Below, one piece after another: positions 8,442 to 16,273 of a stretch of 36,674 nucleotides of DNA. Position 1 is the first letter of the stretch, and the number at the start of each line of letters is the position of its first letter. The position numbers and the translations under genes were made by a program. Origin of the DNA: Clostridium sp. MCC353. GTDB taxonomy: Bacteria; Bacillota; Clostridia; Lachnospirales; Lachnospiraceae. The stretch covers positions 777 through 37,450 of the forward strand of contig NZ_WQPN01000098.1 in the NCBI RefSeq assembly GCF_018785315.1. The letters are read 5' to 3'. Under the pieces are notes generated by a model. That model had not been told where the DNA came from. It did not search any database and worked only from the letters and a program-made list of their open reading frames with translations.

Positions 8442-9812
8442 TCAGGCCACACCAACCGCGCTGCCGATTATGATCAGAATCGTGGAAATCACAAACCATA
8501 TGCCAAACAGCGGCATCATCCATTTCATCCACTTATCATACCTCACCCCAGCCACCGCTATGCAGGCCATCATCGTGCCATTTGTAGGGAAGATCAGATT
8601 AGAAAGGCCGTCCCCATACTGAAACGCGCAGATGGCCATCTGCCTGGACACTCCCACCACATCGGAAAGCGGAGCCATGATCGGCATAACGACCGCCGCC
8701 TGGCCGGAACCGGAGGACACGAAGAAGTTAAAAACAAGGTTAACATAATACATAACCGGCCCTGCCAGCACATCCGGAAGACGGTGAAGAGGGATTGCCA
8801 TTCCATAAATGATGCTGTGGAGAATCCTTCCCTGTGTCAGAATAACAGAAATCGCAGTTGCGCATCCGATCAGCAGCGCGGAAAATGTCATCTGCCTCGC
8901 GCCCTTCAAAAATGCCTGTACAAAGCCTTCGCTTCCCATCCGTCCAAAGCAGGCGCTTAAAAAAGCCACGATCAGCATCACTCCCGCCATATAGTTAAGC
9001 CCCCATCCCAGTTTCAGGGAACCATATACGTAAATGCCCATGCCAACAGCCAGGGAAACGAGAATGAAACCGTGGCTCAGCTTAAATTCCACCACTTCTG
9101 CCTCTACTTCATCTTCCGATAAAAATCCGCTTCCCAGCACACTTTTGCTCTGATCCATTTTCACCTTATTGCCATAATGCATCATATAAGCCACAGTCAC
9201 AGCCATGATCACCGCCCATCCGAACAGCCGGAATCCAAAGCCGGACATCAGAGGCACCTCTGCGATCTTCTGGGCGGTCTGCACCGTCATAGGACACATG
9301 GGGCTCATAGCATAACCCGTATAAGCGGCCACAAATGTCACCGCCAGCCCCATGAGCGGATCCAGCTTCAGCTTCTTAGCCAGAATAATCCCTACAGGAA
9401 CCACAGCCACAACCGGATTGGCCATAACCCCTACAGCCCCCAGCACCGACATCAAAATCGCCATGATGGGAATGATGACCATGGTCCTGGTCCCCATCTT
9501 CTTAATTAGAAGGGAAATAAACGCGTCAAATGCCTTTGTTTCAATCATCACATTAAAATACCCGCCCAAAAGTATGGTGAACAGGATAATAGAGGACCCA
9601 TTCTGCATTCCTGTAAAAAAGGAATCTACAAATCCCCAAAGGGTAGTTCCGCTCTGCTCCACCCTGTGAAAGGTATTGGGATCAATATTCTTTGTCCCTT
9701 CCACCAGATCATACTGTCCGGCAGGAATTATATACGTCATAATGGCTGAAAATACCATAATAATAAATACAATAACAAACGCATTGGGTATCTTAGGTTT
9801 TTTCGCTTTCAT
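8442..9812 (-). CDS. YfcC-family (DcuC-like) inner-membrane carrier
   Basis: A 456-residue polytopic membrane protein with about 12 hydrophobic segments. The opening stretch (IPNAFVIVFIIMVFSAIMTYIIPAG) and the later GSGQAAVVMPIMAPLSD and IFPTNGT motifs are typical of the YfcC branch of the DcuC/C4-dicarboxylate carrier family. YfcC relatives are thought to move amino acids or small peptides. The start at 9812 is chosen because GGAG lies 8 nt upstream; an upstream in-frame ATG at 9872 falls inside a repeat and has no ribosome binding site. It is downstream of an M20 peptidase, an arrangement that suggests uptake followed by hydrolysis of an acylated or peptide-like amino acid. The substrate is not evident. 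Confidence 0.87.
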   Translation of the reverse strand: MKAKKPKIPNAFVIVFIIMVFSAIMTYIIPAGQYDLVEGTKNIDPNTFHRVEQSGTTLWGFVDSFFTGMQNGSSIILFTILLGGYFNVMIETKAFDAFISLLIKKMGTRTMVIIPIMAILMSVLGAVGVMANPVVAVVPVGIILAKKLKLDPLMGLAVTFVAAYTGYAMSPMCPMTVQTAQKIAEVPLMSGFGFRLFGWAVIMAVTVAYMMHYGNKVKMDQSKSVLGSGFLSEDEVEAEVVEFKLSHGFILVSLAVGMGIYVYGSLKLGWGLNYMAGVMLIVAFLSACFGRMGSEGFVQAFLKGARQMTFSALLIGCATAISVILTQGRILHSIIYGMAIPLHRLPDVLAGPVMYYVNLVFNFFVSSGSGQAAVVMPIMAPLSDVVGVSRQMAICAFQYGDGLSNLIFPTNGTMMACIAVAGVRYDKWMKWMMPLFGIWFVISTILIIIGSAVGVA

Positions 9813-9846
9813 AATCATATCTCCGTTTTTCTTGTGTAATTTTTCG

Positions 9847-9960
9847 GTAACAGTTCCGTACGGTCTGCGCATTTACTGCGCAGACCGTACGAAAGCATAG
9901 CGGCCGCAGGCATCCAGCCCCTCGCCGCAGGCGACTTTAATGGGCTGGATGCGTCTGTTA
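9847..9960. repeat. Structured dispersed repeat, family 2, copy 2; its edge supplies the M20 stop codon
   Basis: This copy shares the GGTCTGCGC/GCGCAGACC stem (here 14 bp, 9857-9870 with 9878-9891, loop ATTTACT) and the GCATCCAGCCC/GGGCTGGATGC stem (9910-9920 with 9942-9952) with the copy at 7180-7314. The outer edges are GTAACAG and TCTGTTA. The last three bases (9958-9960) are the TAA stop codon of the M20 peptidase on the minus strand. It fills the gap between that gene and the YfcC gene. Confidence 0.75.
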
Positions 9961-11124
9961 GAAATCATCAGGAAGGCTGAGTATGGTTTCCGCCAAAATT
10001 CTGGTCCGCTCTTTCATGGATTTAATCACAGCATATTCCTCTTTGGAATGGTTGTGAGCCCCCCTGACCCCCACCCCGCAGAGTACCGGAACCTGTTCCA
10101 TAGCAACATATGCCCCATCGGAACAGCCCCCTGAACTGACCATATTGGGCTCCTTGTATCCCAGCTTTATACAGGCATTTTTATATACTTCAAACAGCGG
10201 CTCCGTTTTTTTCGTTTTTTCCATGGCTTTAAAGCCCGCCGCCGTCTCCATTTCCGTCCTCACACCTTTTATATACACCTTTTTAGCGATTTCCTCCAGC
10301 TGCGCAAGGGCTTCTTTCTCCTCCTCATTTGTCCGGAAGCGGATACCAACACCGAATTCACAATAATCAGGAATCACATTGACACCGCTGCCCCCTTTGA
10401 TCGTTCCGCAGTTAAAGGTAGTTCCCTCATAATCCGTCAGCGCTTCAATATCCAGTATTTTCCGGGCCGCCTCCTTAATGGCGCTGGCCCCGTCCTGCGG
10501 CGCGGCTCCTGCATGGGAAGCGATTCCGTAAACCCTGAAAATCAGGGACGCTCCGCCTTTCCGCTCTGTAATCACATCCCCCGACAGAAGGCCGCTTTCA
10601 CAGTTAAATGCCACCTCGCATCCCTGTATCCCCTCTTTATATAAGGCCAGGCTGTCTCCATTTGAAAGGGAGTGGGCCGTCTCCTCATCTCCTGACAGCA
10701 GAATTTTGAGCTGTCTTTTATCATATCCCCCATACATCAAAGCCTTTATTACAAAAAATGCGGTCACAATCCCGCCCTTGCAGTCATAAACGCCTGGGCC
10801 GTGAACATTTTCACCGTCCATCACAAATGCGTGCTTTCCAAATGCCCCTCGCCTATGCACCGTATCCATGTGTCCCATAAGCACCACCCCCGGAAGCGGC
10901 CCTTCCTTTGTCCATGCGGCCAGGCTGGGACCTGCATGTTCATAAATATATTTTTGGGTACTGAGCCCCAATGCCCCGCAGTATGTATCCAAATGAGCCG
11001 CCGCCTGAGCCACCCCATCTATATCCGCCGACGGACTTTCCAACTGTACGAGATTTTTCCAAAACTCTATCATCTCCTGCTCATGCTCATCGATGTAGGC
11101 CATGACCCGCTCTCTCACTTCCAT
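9958..11124 (-). CDS. M20 family metallopeptidase (carboxypeptidase G2/ArgE-DapE type)
   Basis: A 388-residue zinc hydrolase with no signal peptide, so cytoplasmic. Metal and catalytic residues are visible: GHMDTVH (H85, D87), D114 in GVYDCKGG, E147/E148 in SGDEET, E176 in NCESG, and a C-terminal His in the AHNHSKEEY motif. A lid domain sits in the middle (about 190-300). The family hydrolyses N-acyl amino acids, folate-type glutamates and short peptides; the sequence does not fix which. The start at 11124 is chosen because AGGAGG precedes it by 6 nt; upstream in-frame codons lie in the leader terminator. It is co-directional with the YfcC carrier 145 nt downstream, separated by a repeat whose edge provides the stop codon. 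Confidence 0.92.
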   Translation of the reverse strand: MEVRERVMAYIDEHEQEMIEFWKNLVQLESPSADIDGVAQAAAHLDTYCGALGLSTQKYIYEHAGPSLAAWTKEGPLPGVVLMGHMDTVHRRGAFGKHAFVMDGENVHGPGVYDCKGGIVTAFFVIKALMYGGYDKRQLKILLSGDEETAHSLSNGDSLALYKEGIQGCEVAFNCESGLLSGDVITERKGGASLIFRVYGIASHAGAAPQDGASAIKEAARKILDIEALTDYEGTTFNCGTIKGGSGVNVIPDYCEFGVGIRFRTNEEEKEALAQLEEIAKKVYIKGVRTEMETAAGFKAMEKTKKTEPLFEVYKNACIKLGYKEPNMVSSGGCSDGAYVAMEQVPVLCGVGVRGAHNHSKEEYAVIKSMKERTRILAETILSLPDDF

Positions 11125-11149
11125 TCTCAACCTCCTTATTTTTTTCAGC

Positions 11150-11177
11150 AAAAAACGCCAAACAACCTTGTTTGGCG
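11150..11177 (-). terminator. Intrinsic terminator in the leader of the M20-YfcC genes
   Basis: On the minus strand CGCCAAACAA pairs with TTGTTTGGCG and is followed directly by six T. The T-run ends only about 25 nt before the M20 start codon, so no promoter fits between. It is either an attenuator for the M20 gene or a stop for upstream transcription. Confidence 0.75.
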
Positions 11178-11218
11178 CCTTTGCCGTTCATTTTTTGAAA
11201 TAACATACAATCCGCATA

Positions 11219-11247
11219 ATTGTATCATATTTTTCACAATATTTCCA
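11219..11247 (-). promoter_or_regulatory. Putative extended -10 promoter for M20-YfcC
   Basis: Minus strand TGA-TACAAT (-10 at 11219-11224 with upstream TG) has a weak -35 (TGGAAA) 17 nt away. It would give a leader of about 85-95 nt that includes the terminator at 11150-11177. Confidence 0.45.
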
Positions 11248-11251
11248 CAAC

Positions 11252-11299
11252 AGAAAATACCCTGTGCAGTTTATTTTCCAAACCGCCAGGGCATTTTCT
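11252..11299 (-). terminator. Terminator-like hairpin after the aldolase gene
   Basis: AGAAAATACCCTG (11252-11264) pairs with CAGGGCATTTTCT (11287-11299), 13 bp with one wobble/mismatch and a 22-nt loop. It has A/T-rich outer stem ends as in bidirectional terminators. It lies 45 nt past the aldolase stop codon. Confidence 0.5.
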
Positions 11300-11344
11300 C
11301 TTTCAGTATTCATTTATCTCAGCCATAAAAAACCATAAATCAGC

Positions 11345-12229
11345 TTACTTCCTGTTCAGAATCTCCAGCAGCTTCTCCACATCTTCCTTCGTAGCCTTAG
11401 GAAGCGGGAAGGTAGCCTTATCAGAATCGATAATGCCCAGAGCCGCCATAGCCGTCTTAATATAAGGCACAAACGGAACTCCCACGCCATAGATATCCAT
11501 CAGCCGGTTCACCGCCTGCTGTTTCTCCGAAATCTTCAGCAGGTCATTCTCTTCAAACGCATCCATCCATTCCTTAAAGAACCCCGGAATCACGTTGGAA
11601 AGCCCGCCGATACAGCCGTTTCCGCCGGAAATCACATTATAGGCAAAATTATCGTCAAAACCGGAATACACCTTGAAATCCGGGCGCACCGGTTTTACCA
11701 TTTTAATGATCTCCCTCGTATGTGCCACTCCCGGAATCGTGTCCTTACATCCTACAATATTGGAAAATTCCCGGGCCAGCTTCAACATCACCTCAGGAGC
11801 GATATCATATCCCGTTCTGTCAGGGAAATTATAAATGTAAATATCCCCTTTCACTTCCTTCGCGATCTCTGCATAAAAATCATAGATGCTGTCGTCCGTA
11901 AGAGTGAAATAATAAGGAGGAATGATCACAACCCCGTCCGCGCCGCATTCCAACGCAAAATTCGACAATTCCACAGTTTCTCCCGGAATCATGCTGTTGG
12001 TTCCGATTAACACCTTCACTCTGCCTTTGATCTCATTCACCGCAAAACGGATAATATCCATCTTGTCTTCCTTGGAAACAGCAAAGAATTCACCAATACT
12101 TCCCAGCACCAGAATTCCGCTGATCCCTCCGTCAATCAGGTGGTTATATAACTTTCTCAAACTGTCAAAATCCGGCTTTCCATCCTCTTTAAACAGCGTC
12201 ACCGCCGGTGTAATATATTCTGCTTTCAT
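11345..12229 (-). CDS. DapA/NanA-family class I aldolase, probably 2-keto-3-deoxy-sugar-acid aldolase
   Basis: A 294-residue TIM-barrel lyase of the dihydrodipicolinate synthase/N-acetylneuraminate lyase family. The Schiff-base lysine is K162 in VGCKDT and the catalytic tyrosine is Y133 in IYNFP. The first loop reads GSIGEF where DapA has GTTGE, which argues against a biosynthetic DapA. It follows a sugar-acid dehydratase by 55 nt, and this pair recalls pentonate breakdown: dehydratase to 2-keto-3-deoxypentonate, then aldolase to pyruvate and an aldehyde (glycolaldehyde for a C5 acid). It has a GGAAAGGGAA ribosome binding region before the ATG at 12229. Keto-deoxyhexonate activity is an alternative. 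Confidence 0.88.
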   Translation of the reverse strand: MKAEYITPAVTLFKEDGKPDFDSLRKLYNHLIDGGISGILVLGSIGEFFAVSKEDKMDIIRFAVNEIKGRVKVLIGTNSMIPGETVELSNFALECGADGVVIIPPYYFTLTDDSIYDFYAEIAKEVKGDIYIYNFPDRTGYDIAPEVMLKLAREFSNIVGCKDTIPGVAHTREIIKMVKPVRPDFKVYSGFDDNFAYNVISGGNGCIGGLSNVIPGFFKEWMDAFEENDLLKISEKQQAVNRLMDIYGVGVPFVPYIKTAMAALGIIDSDKATFPLPKATKEDVEKLLEILNRK

Positions 12230-12284
12230 TTCAATATTCCCTTTCCGCTTCTGCTCTTGTGCGTTTCCGAAAATTGTTTACATT

Positions 12285-14000
12285 CTAGTATCCGGCGCCT
12301 TCCATAGCTGACAGCGCATGGTCGGTATACCGTTTATACAGCCCTTTTCTGCCCGAAGGTTTCTTAATCCCTTCTTCGCTCCTTTTTTTAAGAACTGCCT
12401 CGATTTCATCCATGGGCATTTCCCTGCCGTCAATGCCAACCACATTCAAAGTTCTCTTTTCCACATCATATTCGATGATATCCCCGGTCCTTATAAATGC
12501 CAGCGGGCCGCCCCGGGCCGCCTCCGGTGATACATGGCCGATGGCCGCACCTCTGGTCGCTCCTGAGAATCTTCCGTCAGTTACCAATGAAACCGAACCG
12601 TTTAAGTCCTTATCACATACAATGGCTTCCGTAGTCATCAGCATTTCCGGCATACCGCTTCCCCTTGGGCCTTCATAGCGGATTACCACAATATCGCCCG
12701 GGTTGATCTTCTTATTCACCACATCGCTGTGGGCGGCTTCTTCGCTGTCATAGACCCTGGCCGGGCCTTTATGGCTGCGCAGCTCTTCCGTACATGCCGA
12801 ATATTTGATAACAGAGCCTTCCGGGGCCAGATTGCCTTTCAAAATGGCTACGGAACCATTTTCCTTCACCTTTTCAACCGGGAAAATCACATCTTCCCGC
12901 TCTAATCCGTAGTTGTGAAGATATCTCACATTCCGTTCAAAGAACCGGTCTTTCCGGATCATTTCCAGATTCTCTCCCAACGTCCTGCCGGTTACGGTCA
13001 TCACATCCAAATCCAGATAATCCCTTAACATCCACTGAACCATGGGCACTCCGCCCGCAAACCAGAAGCTCTCCGTCAAATGCTGACCGCTGGGGTTCAC
13101 ATTGCAGAGGTGGGGGATCTGATGGTTGATCTCGTCAAACCACTCAATTGGAAGTTCAAATCCCGCTTCCCGGGCAATGGCCGGAAGGTGGATTGTAGCG
13201 TTGGTGGAGCCGCCGATGGCGCTGTGCACCACGATGGCGTTCCTCATGGCTGCCGGGGTGATGATCTGAGACGGGGTGATTTCCTTCTCAGCCAATTCCA
13301 TGATCTTTCTTCCCGCCAGTCTGGCATATTCCAGAATATCCCGCATGGTCGCCGGAACAAGGGCGCTTCCAGGAAGGGCCATTCCCAATGCCTCCGCCAT
13401 ACACTGCATGGTAGATGCGGTTCCCAAAAACGTACATGCTCCCACAGACGGGCATCCGGTGATCTTATATTCCCTGATCTCTTCCTCTGTTATCTCATCC
13501 TTGCGCTTCTGTCTCAGCGAAATATCGCCTGCTACCAATGAGGTTGTCATATCCGGCCCCGGCCTCATACTTCCTCCCGGAAGGAATATGGTTGGAATAT
13601 TCATTCTGGCCGCCGCCTTCAAATGCGCCGGTATGGACTTATCACAGGAACTGGAAAGCACCATTCCATCCCATGGCACAGCGCTGGCATGTACTTCCAC
13701 CATGTCGCAGACCGCTTCCCTGGATGCCAGCACCAGGTTCATGCCGTCATGGCCCTGGGCGCAGCCGTCACAAATATCCGTGATATGGTATTTCGCCCCA
13801 TATCCGCCTTTTTCCAGAACTCCCCATTTCACCTGTTCCGTCACCTGGTTTAAATGAACGCTTCCCGGGTGGGAATCTCCATATACATCTTCAATCAAAA
13901 TCTGCGGCTTTGTAATATCCTCTTCCGACCAGCCGCTGCCCAGCTGCAAAGAATCAAACTGAGCCCAAAGCAGACGTTCTTTTTTACTTTTCTGTTCCAT
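12285..14000 (-). CDS. IlvD/Edd-family sugar-acid (pentonate-type) dehydratase
   Basis: A 571-residue iron-sulfur dehydratase. Family motifs: [12 protein letters not shown] (about 76-87), SSSCDK with C119, GCPSVGAC with C189 followed by GTASTM, and [10 protein letters not shown] near the C-terminus. The [21 protein letters not shown] block resembles aldonate dehydratases (arabinonate/xylonate type) more than branched-chain IlvD. The place where [2Fe-2S] members carry Cys (TPCN.HL) here reads HPGSVHL, so the cluster type is uncertain. GAGGAAA lies before the ATG at 14000. It is downstream of the GH3 xylosidase and upstream of the aldolase. No sugar dehydrogenase or lactonase gene is in view, so the origin of its acid substrate is open. 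Confidence 0.88.
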   Translation of the reverse strand: MEQKSKKERLLWAQFDSLQLGSGWSEEDITKPQILIEDVYGDSHPGSVHLNQVTEQVKWGVLEKGGYGAKYHITDICDGCAQGHDGMNLVLASREAVCDMVEVHASAVPWDGMVLSSSCDKSIPAHLKAAARMNIPTIFLPGGSMRPGPDMTTSLVAGDISLRQKRKDEITEEEIREYKITGCPSVGACTFLGTASTMQCMAEALGMALPGSALVPATMRDILEYARLAGRKIMELAEKEITPSQIITPAAMRNAIVVHSAIGGSTNATIHLPAIAREAGFELPIEWFDEINHQIPHLCNVNPSGQHLTESFWFAGGVPMVQWMLRDYLDLDVMTVTGRTLGENLEMIRKDRFFERNVRYLHNYGLEREDVIFPVEKVKENGSVAILKGNLAPEGSVIKYSACTEELRSHKGPARVYDSEEAAHSDVVNKKINPGDIVVIRYEGPRGSGMPEMLMTTEAIVCDKDLNGSVSLVTDGRFSGATRGAAIGHVSPEAARGGPLAFIRTGDIIEYDVEKRTLNVVGIDGREMPMDEIEAVLKKRSEEGIKKPSGRKGLYKRYTDHALSAMEGAGY

Positions 14001-14018
14001 AATAGGTTTCCTCTCGAA

Positions 14019-14082
14019 TTTTTTTTTACATTAAGGGTGAAGGCATTTTTAAAAATGCCTTCACCCTTGATGTTAAAAAAAA
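14019..14082. repeat. Palindromic repeat, family 1, copy A (between GH3 and dehydratase)
   Basis: AAGGGTGAAGGCATTTTT (14033-14050) abuts its exact reverse complement (14051-14068). Pairing extends through ACAT/ATGT into flanking T- and A-runs, giving 30 paired positions of 32. On the transcribed strand the hairpin is followed by A, not T, so it is not a standard terminator. It may act as an RNA processing or stability element within the operon. Confidence 0.8.
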
Positions 14083-14109
14083 CAAATGTCTTCGCACAAA
14101 CCGCATCCT

Positions 14110-16215
14110 CTAATGCTCTATCTCAACCATTAACGGTTTCTTGCCTAACAGCTCCCCGCTTCTCTCATCCGGCTGGCTTCCGCCCACGTAAAACGCATAT
14201 CTGCCGCCGTCCTTCCGCCTGTTTCCGCCGTCATCCACGATCTGGAATGCCTTTTCACCTAAGTGAAGGGTAACTGTCTTCTTCTCTCCTGCCTTCAACG
14301 CCACACGCTTAAATCCCGCCAGCCTGTGGTTTCTGACCTCATATTCAGATTCCAGATCCTTCATATAGAGTTCAACGATCTCTTCTCCATCCCGGGAACC
14401 TTTATTCTCTACCGTTACGGTAACATCAACGCCGTCTGAAGCCTCTTCCGCCTTCAAACCACTGTATTCATAGTCCGTATAGCTGAGGCCATAGCCAAAT
14501 GGATACAATGCCGGAACTTCCATGTAACGGTAAGTTCTGCCCTTCATGGCATAATCGGTAAAGGAAGGCATTCCTTCTGCGGATTCATAAAATGTGATCG
14601 GCAGTTTACCCGATGGATTCACATCCCCAAACAGGATTCTTGCAACTGCCAGCCCGCCTTCTCCGCCCGGATACCAGCCCTGTACGATAGCTTTTACATT
14701 AGGCGTATCCTGGAGCCATTTCAGCTCAACCGCGCTGCCCGTCATATTTACGACTACGATATCAATTCCTGTAGCAATGACCGCTTCCAGCATATGAATC
14801 TGGCTGTCAGGAAGAGCTGTGGTCGGTTTATCCGCCATGCTGACTTCATCACCGCCAAACCGGTTTCCCGTATCCTGCTGCTCGCCTTCAAATCTTTCAT
14901 CCAAACCTACGCAGACAACTGCAAGTCCTGCCTCTTTTGCAACGATGACTGCCTCGGATACCCGGTCATCCGGCAGAGCCAGGCGCTCAACCCGGTCTTT
15001 CATGGTATGGCAGCCCTCAGAATAATGGATTCTCACATCCGGGGCAACTTCTTCAATTCCATCAAGCACAGTCACATACCTTGGTGACGTGCCATGGTAA
15101 TTGGCGATCAACGGCCACCTGCTGTCCGCGTTCGGTCCGATCAGCGCCAGTTTCTTTGTATCTTTTTTAAGCGGCAGAATTCCGTCATTTTTCAGCAGGA
15201 CAATGGATTTTTCCGCTGTTTTAATGGCTTCTTCCCTGTGCTCCTTACATCCGATCACTTCATAGGAAATGTTGTCATATTCACAGTCATCCGCAAACAG
15301 CCCCAGTCTCATCCTGGTTCTGATCACCCGCACAGCCGCCTCGGTAATATCCTCTTCTGTCACCAGCCCTTCCTGGTATGCCTGCATCACCTTCAGATAG
15401 AGGTTTCCGCAGTTGATATCACAGCCCATTTTAAGTGCCAGGGCAGCCGATTCCGTAGCCGTGTCGGTCACATGATGGTTTTCATGGAAATCTTTCAGTG
15501 CCCAGCAGTCAGACGTATAATAACCGTCAAAATGCCATTTATCCTTCAAAATGTCCTGCATCAGCAGTTTGCTTCCACAGCAGGGCTCTCCGTTGGTCCT
15601 GTTATAAGCCCCCATCACGCCTTCCACCTTAGCGTCAACCACGCAGGCTTCAAACGCAGGAAGATAAGTCTCCCAAAGATCCTTATCCGAAACCACCGCG
15701 TTGAATTCATGGCGCAGTTCTTCCGGCCCGCTGTGAACCGCAAAATGCTTCGCACACGCCGCGGCCTTTAAGTACTTGCCGTCACCCTGAATGCCTTTGA
15801 TAAATTCCACGCCCAGAACTGAGGTAAGATACGGGTCCTCACCATAAGTTTCCTGTCCTCTTCCCCATCTTGGATCACGGAAAATGTTGACATTGGGAGA
15901 CCAAAGGGTCAGGCCCTTGTAAATGTCCCTGTCATCCTCTCCCGCATAAGCGTTGTATTTGGCTCTCGCTTCCGTAGCCACAATATCTCCAACCTTATGC
16001 ATCTCTTCCTCATCAAACATTGCCGCCAGACCAATGGCCTGCGGGAACATGGTAGCTGTGCCGGCCCTTGCCAGTCCGTGTAAAGCCTCATTCCACCAGT
16101 GATATCTGGGCACATTCAGCCTTTCTACAGGAATTGCGTCGAAACGGAGCTGTCCCGCCCGTTCCTCCAGGGTCATCTTGCTGACCAGTTCCCTTGCCTG
16201 TTTTTCAAAATCCAT
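14110..16215 (-). CDS. GH3 beta-xylosidase-type glycoside hydrolase
   Basis: A 701-residue enzyme with no signal peptide, so it acts inside the cell on imported oligosaccharides. The HWWNEALHGLAR block near residue 40 and the SDCWAL nucleophile motif (D236) are typical of GH3 beta-xylosidases and arabinosidases; beta-glucosidases usually have SDW there. The two-domain GH3 core is followed by a C-terminal Fn3-like domain (about 600-680). The start is taken as ATG 16215 with GGAGG 8 nt upstream; an adjacent GTG (16218) is possible. It lies downstream of the GH43 gene in the pentose locus. It probably releases xylose, possibly also arabinose, from non-reducing ends. Confidence 0.92.
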   Translation of the reverse strand: MDFEKQARELVSKMTLEERAGQLRFDAIPVERLNVPRYHWWNEALHGLARAGTATMFPQAIGLAAMFDEEEMHKVGDIVATEARAKYNAYAGEDDRDIYKGLTLWSPNVNIFRDPRWGRGQETYGEDPYLTSVLGVEFIKGIQGDGKYLKAAACAKHFAVHSGPEELRHEFNAVVSDKDLWETYLPAFEACVVDAKVEGVMGAYNRTNGEPCCGSKLLMQDILKDKWHFDGYYTSDCWALKDFHENHHVTDTATESAALALKMGCDINCGNLYLKVMQAYQEGLVTEEDITEAAVRVIRTRMRLGLFADDCEYDNISYEVIGCKEHREEAIKTAEKSIVLLKNDGILPLKKDTKKLALIGPNADSRWPLIANYHGTSPRYVTVLDGIEEVAPDVRIHYSEGCHTMKDRVERLALPDDRVSEAVIVAKEAGLAVVCVGLDERFEGEQQDTGNRFGGDEVSMADKPTTALPDSQIHMLEAVIATGIDIVVVNMTGSAVELKWLQDTPNVKAIVQGWYPGGEGGLAVARILFGDVNPSGKLPITFYESAEGMPSFTDYAMKGRTYRYMEVPALYPFGYGLSYTDYEYSGLKAEEASDGVDVTVTVENKGSRDGEEIVELYMKDLESEYEVRNHRLAGFKRVALKAGEKKTVTLHLGEKAFQIVDDGGNRRKDGGRYAFYVGGSQPDERSGELLGKKPLMVEIEH

Positions 16216-16273
16216 CACTAACGCCTCCCTTTTATCATTTACTTTCCGTAACCGCTCATCAACTTCGCAGTTA

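Noticed and set aside
14019-14082. Reading the GH3-dehydratase hairpin as an intrinsic terminator
   Set aside because: On the transcribed strand the stem is followed by A residues and preceded by T residues, the reverse of a terminator.
15094-15771. Plus-strand frame of 225 codons opposite the GH3 gene
   Set aside because: Antisense to a conserved GH3 catalytic region, with no ribosome binding site and no family resemblance.
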